Below the pieces are notes generated by a model. That model had not been told where the DNA came from. It was given only the letters and a program-made list of their open reading frames with translations, and made no database searches. The position numbers and the translations under genes were made by a program. From contig OU862928.1 of assembly GCA_917880885.1 (NCBI GenBank), positions 41,528,962-41,592,961 of the forward strand: a stretch of DNA of 64,000 bases, given 5' to 3'. This DNA comes from Limnephilus marmoratus (Eukaryota; Arthropoda; Insecta; Trichoptera; Limnephilidae). The stretch's first letter is position 1. Every line of letters starts with the position of its first letter. This document shows positions 53,934 to 64,000 of this stretch, one piece after another.

Positions 53934-55808
53934 CAGGGCTGGGCAAAATACATGCTTTGCTGTAATTGAAATACAAATTACAAAATACTTTTTCGCATGT
54001 ATTTAAAATACGAAATACAAAATACTTTCAAGTCGTGTATTTGAAATACAAAATACAAAATACAGTATTTTAACCATTTTTTTGTTTCAAATACAAAATA
54101 CAAATTACAAAATACAAAATACATTTGGTTTTGGTAGAACCTTTGGTTGCAATAAATTGTCGTAAATGCCCTTATGTAAGGGTGCGTTTCCATAGAAGCA
54201 ATGTTGAGCAGAGTGAAACAGAGACGTGCAAAAATTGACCAATCATATTGCTCAAAAGACACATCTCATCTCCGCTTCACTTGTAAAAATTGCGGTAAAG
54301 GGTGTTAGTTAATATAATAATAATATATATAATAATAATATATTATTATATATATATATACACGACATTTGTATAGCGCTATTTTGTGTTATTTCTAGTG
54401 ACCGACCGAAGGTTCGGTTTCGGTTTCGTCAAGGTTCGGTAAAAAAATCTAGTTTCGGCATCAGTTTCGGTTTCGGCAGAAAATCTGCCGAACCTTCGGT
54501 CGCACCGAAACTCTGCATTTGTGAATTATCGCGTGCCGTTTGACTGACTTCGGGTGAGTTCGTGGCTCGTGTGTCATCCACCATCATCAACTGAGTTCGC
54601 TGGCCGGTCCGGCGTGCTTGTATTGTGAGTTTATGTAATCACAAACTTCAATTATTTTTATTTATTACATTCTAATTTTAATTTTATTTAACAAGTGTAA
54701 ATAAAAATTAAAATTTAGTCTCCTTCAACGGAAGCGATCTTCCGAACAGTCCCTCCTTTGATGTGCTTGGTGTAAGGCCATCTGTTCATGGAGATACTTA
54801 CAATCTTCGTAATTGTGACGAAACCACAAGTACCCTGTTGATATACATACTACTTTTTAATGCTAGTCTCCGTACACGGCGCTATCCGAAATATACTATA
54901 TAGTCACATGAGAACGGGTCGTTTCTATGACTCATTCTTGAGTTCAACAGCTCGGCTGTGGAACCCGGCCTCTATGTTTCCTCCCTCTTTCCTCTCCCCA
55001 AAAAGACCCTCCATACAGCATCTTCAAAGATGACATACGCCCTGAAGGAAATTATTTTCCTCAGGGTTTCTCATGTGGAGTTAATGTAAAAAAATGTTGT
55101 GATTGTAAACGCAATTAAAATTATAATACTCAATTTATGAGGTCCTTACTTTATAGTGAATAAAAGTGTAAAAAATAAGCCGAATTTCAGTAAACAATAG
55201 ATTTTTAACATGTCTAAAAAAGTTTCGGTTTCGGTTTCGGCCGAAACTGAGAAAGATATCGAATATTCGGTTTCGTTTTCGGTAGAAAATCCTGTTTCGG
55301 TCGGACACTAGTTATTTCACTTCAAGTGCGCTCTACTGTAATTAACTTAAAATAGTTTAGTATTCAGTCAAATTATTCCTATAGTGCTTGATCTAATACT
55401 ATGACACAAAAATGTACAATATAAAGCAATGACAAGCATTACATAATATGATACAAATATGATAGAAAATGTACAATAACAGTGCTATTATAGCACAGGA
55501 CGTGTTGCCAACTCTAAATATTAACACACATAACATATAGCTCTGGATTCTAGCGTTTTTAGTCTACGTATTACCTATGTCAGTTTATTTTTCATTATCA
55601 TTATTAAGATCGCTAAATGTATATGAAAATGTATTTTGAAGCCATAAGTATTTGAAATACAAATTACAAAATACCTCAGCCCCAGATAATTGAAATACCA
55701 ATTACAAAATACATTTTTAGGAAGTAATTGAAATACAAATACAAAATACGTATTTGTATTTCAAATACGTATTTCAATTACAAGTATTTCAAATACTGCC
55801 CAGCCCTG
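53934..55808. mobile_element. hAT-type element 1 (1875 bp) with 8-bp target duplication
   Basis: Terminal inverted repeat CAGGGCTGGGCA at 53934 and inverted at 55797-55808; target duplication CCCTTGAT at 53926-53933 and 55809-55816. Subterminal regions are packed with AATACAAAATAC-type repeats. No transposase frame, so it is non-autonomous. Confidence 0.9.
54396..55310. mobile_element. hAT-type element 2 (915 bp) nested in element 1
   Basis: Ends TAGTGACCGACCGAA and (inverted) TAGTGTCCGACCGAA; target duplication GTTATTTC at 54388-54395 and 55311-55318. Subterminal TTCGGTTTCGG repeats. 54720-55085 inside it includes a reversed family A scrap with a frame like the C-terminal part of a non-LTR ORF. 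No hAT transposase. Confidence 0.9.
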
Positions 55809-56704
55809 CCCTTGATCCCCTGCCGGAGAGCTTAAGCACTACGGCTTGCCATCTAGCGGATTCTACCGAAAGCTGATGTCACCGCCATCTGTCTCTACAA
55901 GGCGGAAGCTTTTACGATACACCACATAATCTAAACTTCTTTATTCATTTCTGTGGATCACGACCTCCACTCCAATTGCCCTGATGGACGAAGATTTTCC
56001 ACCGCTCGCGGTCTTGCGATGCACGGAGAGGCAGTGATACGGACTTTTCTATATATTTGATTACTTTGTTAGATACCTATTTGATTACTCCAACGTGTGT
56101 AAACATAGTCTACCAAACGACTTCTCCTTCGTATTTAGAGCAATTTTAACCTGAAGGGTGATTCTATATGTTTTGTGTCAAGTCAGCATTCCAAGGCAAT
56201 TAAGACAAACCGGAAAAATCTGTCAGACTTCGGAAGGCGTTCGTCATATTAAATTATCGGCTGTACAATGTCTGTGATTTTGCGTGGCTTTCAATGACTT
56301 GTCTATGCCTGTCCTGTGTTGAGATCAGTTGGTGTGGTTTAATTACCCAATGAAAACCAGAATTACTGGTTATTAGTTATTATTTAAATAATTTCTTATA
56401 CTAACGTATAAGTCAAATAGGAGTTCAAAAATGACTATCTGTTTGTCGTATTATTTTGATGTTTGTATGCGATCATATTCGATTCGCAAAATTTTCCCCA
56501 CTACCAACATCTCTACTAAATATTGTCCGGTTATTCGTTACCTGATAATTTTTTTTAAATGGACCAATATTATTTACGAATTTAGGGTAAGGTCTCGGGT
56601 TACAAAGGGTTCCCCAGCATTTTGAGGGTGGTGTTAGCCAACTCGTCGGCTAATGGGAATATACTAGTAATAAAACATTTGGATTGTTAACTGATGGAGC
56701 CAAC

Positions 56705-56821
56705 CTTTTGTCTGTCCTTCATTGATCCTCTGCCTAAAACTGCCATCTTGCACATAGTGTCTTCCTGTAGTCTCTTTAAGGAGTTTCCTTTGGGTCCGAG
56801 GAGCTTGCCCACGAAGTTGAA
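56705..56821 (-). CDS. Host STAR-family gene, exon A (first half of KH domain)
   Basis: A 39-codon phase-0 exon. The acceptor is CATTTGTTCCAG before TTCAACTTC; the donor is CAAAAG followed by GTTGGC. It reads [39 protein letters not shown]. The GPKG loop, the RLQE(E/D)T helix and GRGSM(K/R)D are hallmarks of STAR KH domains, closest to Sam68/KHDRBS and fly qkr58E or kep1, and unlike quaking/HOW (GRILGPRGMTAKQLE). The product should bind U/A-rich RNA in the nucleus and regulate splicing. The upstream QUA1 exon was not found before 64000. KHDRBS paralogy cannot be resolved here. Confidence 0.92.
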
Positions 56822-56984
56822 CTGGAACAAATGAAAAAAGATTGTTATTTAACTTGCCGGTTTTGAAGAAAACATCCTAACATAAACTTACGCAAATCTT
56901 TTTCAAAAATGACCTCATTGCAGTAGCAATTCTTGCACCATTTCGATGGTGGAGACCAATATTTTTTACGTGTAATGAAATCTG

Positions 56985-57830
56985 TACTGAAACCTGTTAC
57001 TGGTCAAAATCTTTGGAGTACCACAAGGGTTTGCTCTCGGACCTTTTCTTTTTTTAATGTACATTAATGGTACGGTAAAAGTATTGAAATATGCAAAAAT
57101 GGGTTATTTGCAGATGACACATTGATATTACTAGAGAAAATTATGAGCTCGCAATGAATTAATTGAACGAAGATTTAGATATTGTATCAAATTGCTGAAG
57201 AAAAATAAACTAAAATTTGAAAAAAAAAACAAAATGTATGAACATTTGAAAACGATTAACACCAACAAAAAGAGAAAGAATGGTAAACGGCGAAGCTTTG
57301 AAATAAGTGTTTGAATTTAATATATTTAGAAGGTACTGGACTCCAAATTTACTTTTTCTCAAAACACAAAACATATACATATAAAATACATATAAAAATG
57401 ATTGAAAAATCTCCCGGTTAGAAAGAATAAGAAGATTCCTAAAGACAGTCAACAGAATAAATTAGACACAGTCAACAAAGAGAACAATTAAAACGATTGA
57501 CAGAATAAATTAGAATAAAGAAGATCAACACAGTAAACGCAATCATTGTACCACAAGTTAATTATTGTACCTGTATTCTATTCTTAGCCAATGATGAATT
57601 AATGAGAATATGACAAAATAGAGCAACGACAATACAAATAATGAAGAAAAATTGATATACAAAAATCACGGAAATGTTGAAGGAGTTAAATATGTTGTCA
57701 TTTAAACACATGATATACTTTAATACTTTATTTGTAATCTACAAAATAATGGTCATATATCAATGAATTTCTAAGAAAAAATGAAGACCCACAGCATAAA
57801 CACAAAAACAAGACGAAGAAAAGAAGTGAA
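56985..57830 (+). pseudogene. Heavily decayed Jockey/CR1-like RT
   Basis: IFGVPQGFALGPFLFLMYIN (motif B) at about 57010, a frameshifted LQMTH from the ADDT region, then PQVNYCTCILFLAND-like sequence at about 57550. Many stops and an A-rich bias. It lies in the intron upstream of exon A. Confidence 0.6.
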
Positions 57831-57844
57831 GACTCCTTTCGTTT

Positions 57845-58035
57845 AGACGTTTCGTGTCGGACTTGGTCGGACTGCTGCCGCACGTTTACTGTGCCGCTGG
57901 TTATGACCCGCTGCCGTGCTGCTGCCGTGCCGCTGCAGTACGGTAGCAGTCCGATACTAAACGCCTAAATTGAAAGCGTTTCTGACTGCCGTGCGTTTGA
58001 ATGCTAGTGATGTTTAGACGTAGATCGTTTGATGT
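57845..58035. repeat. GC-rich hairpin repeat, MITE-like
   Basis: GGACTGCTGCC at about 57875 pairs with GGTAGCAGTCC at about 57940 around a loop of CTGCCGTG repeats. GTTTAGACG occurs at 57841 and 58012. The class is unknown. Confidence 0.4.
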
Positions 58036-58064
58036 TTTAAATTCATTTTGAACATATAAGATGT

Positions 58065-58275
58065 TTAAATAATAATAATTATTCTGAATTTGCCAACCAT
58101 ATTTTGGAAACAAGTCATTCTTTTGATATTAATAAAGGTCTTAAAATTTTACATACTTACACTACGGGCATACAATTAGATAATTTAGAAATTTTAGAAA
58201 TTAGAAAAAGTGTTAATAGTAAATTAAATATTATAAATAACCAAACATTTTTTAAAATAGCCATATCTTAAATTT
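58065..58275 (+). pseudogene. Penelope-like GIY-YIG endonuclease C-terminal fragment (tentative)
   Basis: A frame reads SEFANHILETSHSFDINKGL, then KILHTYTTGIQLDNLEILEI, resembling the C-terminus of GIY-YIG-bearing Penelope-type proteins (FAxHxLxxxHxF, then ILH, then LExLEIxK). Short and without its RT. 58276-58570 holds no clear feature. Confidence 0.45.
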
Positions 58276-58574
58276 ATTTTCTTGAAACATGTAGATTGAT
58301 TATTAAATATAGTGGTGTAAACAAAGTAATATATTTTTCATTATATAATAATATTTGATTTAAATAAATAATTACCTGCTGAGTTTTTTTCACCAGTAGT
58401 TTTATTTTTAAAACCATCTATAAATTTTTCACAGATACCTTCCCAAGCATTTTTTGTTTCCGTGCGATTACTGTGTTTGTCGCTTTTGGAGTTCCATATA
58501 TAGCAGGGCGTATTTCAATTTCATTTATAAATTCTCCCACGTTTATATCATCCATTTTAAGCAAACACCTCTAC

Positions 58575-58800
58575 GAGCTGGCACTGCAATATACTTCAAC
58601 ATGTTTTTTTTTGCGTTCAGCCTTGATGTAGCCTCCAATTACCGGATACCAAGAACTATGGATTACTGATTACGGAGGCAATTGAAATTCACAAAAATCC
58701 TATAAATATTAATAGAGACAACGGAGCTAAGCTCAATAGTTTTTGGTATCCGGTAATTGACCCCTACATCAAGGCTTTTAGGTTTTGTTCCACGTGTTCT
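58575..58800. repeat. Penelope-like C-terminal fragments in inverted orientation
   Basis: 58575-58655 (minus) and 58660-58790 (plus) both carry the segment ending in WYPVIDPY. The plus copy reads ITEAIEIHKNP, then ININRDNGAKL. The arms (CCAATTACCGGATACCAAGA and its complement) make a hairpin about 120 bp apart. Confidence 0.6.
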
Positions 58801-59165
58801 TTATTATGTATTTTTAATGGATTTTCTCTTTTAAAGTTAATGTCCTTTAATGCTTTTCGTATATTATACGAGTAAAATATATACAAATTTCTTAATAAGT
58901 TTTTGTACTTCAATAAGAAAAAATTTAGGGCAAGTCGAAAGAAATAAGAAATTTAAGCTTTTAGTCCAGTACTTTATTTTAGTTTGGATGGAGAGACGAA
59001 GAATTTAATGTTTAATTATTCGTTAGCATTACCAGGCTCAAAACATTATATAAAGTCGTCTACAAAGTATGTTTTTAGTTAACGGGTTATTTCTTATTTT
59101 ACTTAAGTAAATATATATAATTTTATAAAACTGAGTAAAATTTAAATATATTTACATTTTGTTCG
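58801..59165. other. AT-rich stretch, nothing recognised
   Basis: No supported frame or shared repeat. Confidence 0.35.
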
Positions 59166-59174
59166 GTAATGCGC

Positions 59175-59410
59175 GTTTTCATCCTGCGACAAAATATCCC
59201 CAACAAAATATCCACCGACAAAAATATCCTACGGATAAAACATCCCCCAACAAAATATCTGTTGTGTTAGGTTAGATTAGGTTAGGTTAAGTTTGGTTTG
59301 GTTTTGTTAGGTTAGATTTTAGTAGATATTTTGATGTGGTATATTTTGTCCGTAGGATATTTTATCAGGGATATTTTTTTTCGGGGCTATTTTGTCGGGG
59401 GTTGAAAAGT
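59175..59410. repeat. Second foldback with GACAAAATATCC-type arms and GGTTA-rich centre
   Basis: The left arm (59180-59260) has CATCCTGCGACAAAATATCC-type units. The right arm (59320-59405) has inverted GGATATTTTGTCG-type units. The centre is GTTAGGTTAGATTAGGTTAG followed by diverged TTAGG-like units. Same plan as 32200-33125 with a different arm sequence. Confidence 0.7.
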
Positions 59411-59445
59411 CTCGGAAACTTATTTCTTATTTTGCTTAAGAGGGA

Positions 59446-60155
59446 ATAACCAGACAAGACCGGAAATATGACATTTTTTCATATCAAATTTTAGACGTAT
59501 TGACTCTTTTTCACAAAAAATATAAATTTATTTGAAAAGACTATTCTTTTAACTAGTAAAGCTTTGTTTTGAATTTCGAGAAAATTTGTTTATTTTTAGT
59601 ACAATAAGGGTTTATCGTAAGTCGTTGACAGATTTGTTAAATTTTCAAACAAAATTTTGTATTATACAACATACATTTCAAATCATATAATCATGCAGTA
59701 AAATAAATCAATAAATTTTCAGGGAAAGCTATGTTTCAGAATTTTAATTTTAGTTTAAATAAAATAATTTAAAAATGATCCGAACACGTGTTTTGTGATG
59801 AAAATACTTCATTTTGTCTATTTATTTACAGTCTTACGAAGTAATATATTTAAGATTTTTTTAAAATTCTTATTTTGTTTAGACATTATTGAAAAATTAT
59901 AAATACTTATGATCAAAAAATAATTACACAAAGTACACAATTTTAATAGTTTTATCATCACGCCTTTCAGCATTTTTGAATGTAGGTATAAATTAAAGCA
60001 AATTTTGAATGAAATAAAATCGATATCGAGTTATTATTTAAAAAAAGCTGGCACGGAGAATAATCAGTCTTTCTCATTGGAACCGCATTGTACAATCGTA
60101 ATAACATTTTTCGACGAAATTTGAATTCTCGACCACTGGCTGGTTAATGTCCCTT
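59446..60155 (-). mobile_element. MITE family T, copy C, inverted
   Basis: Reverse complement of 48068-48780 and 51248-51959, from AACCAGACAAGACCGGAAAT to ACCACTGGCTGGTTAATG. TTAA lies just outside its left end. Confidence 0.65.
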
Positions 60156-60194
60156 ACGTAAATATATATAACTAGCTGGGTTACCCGGCTTCGC

Positions 60195-60660
60195 TCAGGA
60201 CAACATTCGAGAGTGTTCTGGAATGTTTCACATTGATGTTCCCGATTCCCTATTCCCAAACATTCCACAATTTTCCAGAATGTTCCGGGTTATTCTGGAA
60301 CGTTGTGGAATTATCCAAATACTCTGACTGGGGTTTTTCCGGCTTAGCTCAAGGAGTTGATATGATATTGAATTGACGTTCGAATCCACGACGGATCTTG
60401 CTTTATATACTCCATATGGGTAGCCCCATACAAAAAAGAATTCAAATGTTCCAGAATAATGGTCCAAATCAATCCACAACATTCAGGAGTGTTCTGTAAT
60501 AATCCACAATGATCTGGGATGTTCCGGTATGTTCTTGATCGTTCCATCCTATTCCCGAACATTCCACAACATTCCAGAATGTTCCGGGATGTTCTGGAAT
60601 GTGGTGGAATGCTCAAGAATACTCTGGAATGCTTTGATCTGTTCTAGAAATTTCAAGAGG
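60195..60660. repeat. GAATGTTC-rich repeat block
   Basis: Irregular repeats of AACATTCCAGAATGTTCC type, i.e. inverted GAA and TTC triplets spaced by two bases, as in heat shock elements. The reading frames at 60344-60616 and 60529-60759 are produced by this repeat and are not genes. Confidence 0.8.
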
Positions 60661-60844
60661 GCGAAACTTCAAGCCCTTATATCTTTAAAAGCACGCCCTT
60701 TAGGTAAAAACGGGAACTTTCTTCATGGATGGGGGATAGAGGACTACCACACAATATAATTCCCGTTATCGTACAGGGACTCATCTTTGAGTTTTAGCGG
60801 CATGCATATTGTACACTTTTTTAATAATATATATTGAAAATAAA

Positions 60845-62810
60845 GATTATCCAAACTTCTAGAACTTTTCACAACCTTTTAGACTCACCGAGGTACTCTG
60901 CTACTCCTGCCAGAACTTTCTACAGCTTTATTAAACCTTATAAAACTTTTCGGAACCTTCTAGACCTAGTGACGTACTCCACCACTCCTTCCAGAACTTT
61001 CTACAGCTTTATCGAACCTTATAGAACTTTCCGGTACCTTCTAAACTCACCGACATAATCCGTCACTCCTTCTAGAACTTTTTATAGCTCTATCTAAACT
61101 TATTGAACTTTCCAGAACCTTCTAGACTCACCAACGTACTCCGCCCTCCTGCTAAAATTTCTACAGCTTTATTAAACCTTATAGAACTTTCCAAAATTTT
61201 CTAGACTCACCGACATACTTCGTCACTCCTTATCGAACCTTCTAAATCATTCAGTAACCTTCTAGACTCACCGACACACTTCGCCACTCCTTATCAAACC
61301 TTTTAGATCTTTTCGGAACATTCTAAACACACCGACATACTCCGCCATCTTTCCAGAACTTTCAACAGCTTATTAAACCGTCTAGAACTCCGTAATCTTC
61401 TAGACTCACCGACGTACTCTGCCACTCCTTCCAGAATTATCTACAGCTTTATCGAAACTTCTAGAGCTTTCCGGAACCATCTAGACTCACCGTCATACTC
61501 TGCCACTTCTTCCAGAACTTTATACAGCTTTATCGAAATTTCTGGAACTTTTCGAAACCTTCTAGACTCACCTACGCGACGTACTGCACTCTTTCCAGAA
61601 CTTTCTACAGCTTTATTGACCCTTCTAGAACTTTTTAGAACCTTCTAGACTCGCCGACATATTCCGCCTCACCATCCAGAACTTTCTACAGCTTTACGAA
61701 ACCTTCAAAAACTCCGGAACCTTCTAAACTCACCGACGTACTCCGCCATTCCTTCCAGAAGCCAATCCTTTTTACAGTTTTATCGAAATTTTAAAAACTC
61801 ACCGACGTACTCTTCGATTCCTGCCAGAACTTTCTAACGCTTTATCGAAACTATAAAACATTTCAGAACCTTCTAAATCCACTGACGTACTATACCACTC
61901 CTTCCAGAACTTTCTATTGCTTTATCGAACCTTATAGAATTTTCCGGACCCTTCTAGACTCACCGACTTACTCCGCCACTCCTTTCAGAACTTTTCACAG
62001 CTTTATCGAACCTTCTAGAACTTCTTACAGCTTTGTGGAATCTTCTAGAATTTTCCGGAACCTTCTAGACACACCGACACACTACTCCACTCCTTTCAGA
62101 ACTTTCTACAGCCTTATGGAACCTTCTTGAATATTTCGGAACCTTCTAAATCCACTGAAGTACTATACCACTCCTTCCATAACTTTCTGCAGCTTTATCG
62201 AACCTTTTAGAACTTTCCGGAACCATGTAGACTCACCGACATACTCCGCCACTACTTCAAGAACTTTGTACAGCCCTATCGAACCTTCTAGAACTTCCAC
62301 AGCTCTATGGAACCTTCTAAAATTTTCCGGAACCTTCTATACACACCGACACACTCCTCCACTCCTTTCAGAACTTTGTATAGCTCTATCGAACCTTCTA
62401 GAACTTTCGGAACCTTATAGACTCACCGCCAATTATTTCTGAAAGCTTCTAGAACTTTCTCCAACCACAATTTTCTAAAGCAGTTGTGAACCATCAGATC
62501 GTTCTAGACTTACCGACATACTACGCCACACCTTTCAGAACTTTCTAAAGTCTTATAGAACCTTCTAGAACTTTCCACATCCTTCTAGACTCACCGACTT
62601 ACTTTGCCACTCCTAGAACTTTGTACAGCTTTATCGAACCTTCTAGAACTCCCTACAGCTTTGTGGAATCTTCTAGAATTTCCGGAACCTTCTAGACACA
62701 CCGACACACTCCTCCATTCCCTTCAGAACATTCCGGAGTTTTATCGAATTTTCTAGAAGTTTCCGGAATCTTCTAGACTCTTCTTGAAATTTCTAGAGTC
62801 TTCTTAGAAC
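60845..62810. repeat. About 24 tandem units of about 81 bp, rich in TTCnnGAA
   Basis: Unit: ACTCACCGACATACTCCGCC, ACTCCTTCCAGAACTTTCTA, CAGCTTTATCGAACCTTCTA, GAACTTTCCGGAACCTTCTA. At 62043-62069 five alternating TTC/GAA blocks with two-base spacing occur without error, plus a following GA. Most units keep at least three. Units diverge by substitution and short deletion, which suggests an old array. Confidence 0.85.
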
Positions 62811-62984
62811 TTTCAGCCCTTATATCTTCAAAAGCAAGCCCTTTAGGAAAAAACGAATACCCTTATTCTCTAGGGGGGATAGAGATCTACCATACCGTAT
62901 AACTCTTCTGATCGTACCGGCACTTGTTTCTGAGTTTTTGCGTTCCGCACGTTTTTTTGGACTTTCTTTTATAATATATATTGA

Positions 62985-63613
62985 TTATCAAACTGAGTAA
63001 AATTAAAATATATTTACATTTTGTTCAACGTAACAAGGCGCGTAGTGGCGTCATTATGTTAATGCGTGCATGAAAAGCGCAAATTCCCAACAAAATACTA
63101 ATATATTACCTCGCAAACGGTTGTCCCAAATATATGACGTCGTAGATAAGGAAAATGCGATGTTTACGACGCGAATCTTTGTCTTAAACAATGAATTTTC
63201 CTCCAGGGCTGTTTTAAACTAAGATTTCTTCGCTTTCCCCGAGAATTCCCTTGAAATGTTTTGTTTTTCGGGAATTTTCAACACCTCCGTATGTATTTAA
63301 CGCAGGACATTATTATTTGAGCAGCCTTTCAGCGTATATTTCCCGAAAAGGCTATGAAATAGAATATTCCGAGTCCTGTTAAATCTTGAATGATTCCTGA
63401 AAACGTTTTCAGTCGAAATTTTAAATCCTGACTGAATTTTAACAATTTTCAGCAGTACCTCTTATCGTTAACGTTCCTCCCAGACGTGTTAATGTCCCCA
63501 GGAGACAGAATAAATCCACAGGGTACGAAAATAACTAGAAAGACTTTTAGATTTATACCTACGTCAATGTGCAAATATCCTCTTAATTTTTTTTCAGGAT
63601 ATTTAATCACTTT
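62985..63613. other. AT-rich stretch, nothing recognised
   Basis: No supported gene. 63486-63701 is open on both strands, but its right part is the palindromic element that follows. Confidence 0.35.
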
Positions 63614-63756
63614 GTGTATGTCAAGTCGTAAAATCGGGCAAATAATGATGTGCCTCGCTACATCACGATCTACCGCCATTTCACGATATGCCAGATCGTG
63701 ATGTGGCAAGGCGCATCATGATCTGCCGGATTATACGGTCGGTCTTCGACATACAC
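63614..63756. mobile_element. Palindromic MITE (about 143 bp)
   Basis: GTGTATGTC at the left end is inverted at the right (GACATACAC, 63748-63756), and inner blocks (GATGTGCCTCGCTACATCAC and its diverged complement) pair throughout, with a loop near 63680. The rest to 64000 is AT-rich without a feature. Confidence 0.65.
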
Positions 63757-64000
63757 ACCACTACTTAATCAAAGTAATCAACATTTTTTTAAACCAATGG
63801 TTTGATAAATAAATATAAAAATAGACACGTAATCTTTGTACTTATGTACATTTATATAATTTTTTTATAAATTTATAAAATAATACCGATGATTAAATCA
63901 GTTTACAAAGTGATTTATTTTCATCAAAATATCGCCCGCAAAGCGAATTTGCGAATATTGAAGAAGTACATATAGTAATAACTCATTTTTATTAAAGTTT

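Larger units (their letters stand above)
53724..55926. mobile_element. Solo LTR (net about 320 bp, 5-bp target duplication) split by a hAT
   Basis: It begins TGTAGTGTTC, ends GATACACCACA, and is flanked by TAATC at 53719-53723 and 55927-55931. The ends form an inverted TGTRGTGT. A TATA-like TATAAATAA reads on the minus strand near 53830. No internal retroelement genes. Identified by joining the two flanks of the hAT insertion. Confidence 0.75.
52504..56704 (-). other. 4.2-kb host intron between the KH exons
   Basis: It holds the tandem duplication and SINE-like copies at 52660-53710 and the LTR/hAT nest at 53724-55926. 55932-56704 is otherwise unannotated. Confidence 0.75.
60172..62984 (-). 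mobile_element. Helitron-like element (2.8 kb) filled with heat-shock-element-like repeats
   Basis: The minus strand starts TCAATATATATTATAAAAG at 62984 after an A, and ends GGGTAACCCAGCTAG at 60172 before a T. The 5' part (62984-62817) is duplicated inside at 60837-60670. Between the two lies the repeat array (separate entry). No Rep/helicase frame. Confidence 0.65.

Noticed and set aside
57845..58035. Upstream QUA1 exon of the host gene
   Set aside because: GC-rich and on the expected side, but it is a hairpin repeat with no QUA1-like frame or splice signals.
60344..61058. Frames reading repeated SRTFHNIPEC-like peptides
   Set aside because: They are translations of the GAATGTTC/TTCTAGAA tandem repeat, not genes.
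60845..62810. CRISPR array
   Set aside because: Units are about 81 bp, imperfect along their whole length, without constant repeats and unique spacers, and the genome is eukaryotic.

Overview
The window looks like a gene-poor, AT-rich piece of an insect nuclear genome. It holds short TTAGG-type repeat tracts, and fragments of RTE, Jockey/CR1-like and R2/R4-like non-LTR elements, Penelope-like elements, mariner, hAT, Helitron-like elements, tRNA-derived SINEs and solo LTRs. The mix fits Lepidoptera or another large, repeat-rich insect genome; I cannot fix the order. No bacterial-type genes, rRNA or CRISPR were seen.

One host gene is supported. Four phase-0 exons on the minus strand (56821-56705, 52503-52357, 27046-26762, 26258-25995) join into 271 codons of a STAR-family RNA-binding protein, close to Sam68/KHDRBS and fly quaking-related 58E. 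The first two exons hold the KH domain, the third starts with the QUA2-like segment, and the third and fourth encode a glutamine/asparagine/histidine-rich tail made of a seven-residue repeat. The N-terminal QUA1 exons should lie beyond 64000. The C-terminal exon or exons lie left of 25995 and were not recognised. The introns are 4.2 kb, 25.3 kb and 0.5 kb and are filled with mobile elements.

Layout. 1-5900: a minisatellite, non-LTR relics, a Penelope 3' end with a hammerhead-like core, and a Helitron-like element. 5900-13200: SINEs, an inverted-repeat MITE and an R2/R4-like element. 13200-20700: Jockey/CR1 copies, an LTR-like repeat, a second R2/R4-like copy and a long palindrome. 20700-24600: a Helitron-like element split by an RTE with a perfect target duplication. 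24640-27050: host exons and an in-frame reverse transcriptase. 27-52 kb (large intron): nested Helitron-like elements, a solo LTR, foldback DNA with TTAGG tracts, two large RT ORFs, a deleted mariner and SINE clusters. 52.4-56.8 kb: host KH exons, with an LTR containing a hAT that contains another hAT. 57-64 kb: RT and Penelope relics, a second foldback, and a Helitron-like element filled with about 24 units rich in heat-shock-element motifs.

The host gene probably makes an RNA-binding regulator of splicing. The other coding sequence is mobile-element protein, nearly all of it truncated or interrupted. The most unusual features are the heat-shock-element array, the two foldbacks with telomere-like loops, the repeat tail split by an intron, the RT reading frame continuous with a host exon, and hammerhead ribozyme cores in several Penelope families.
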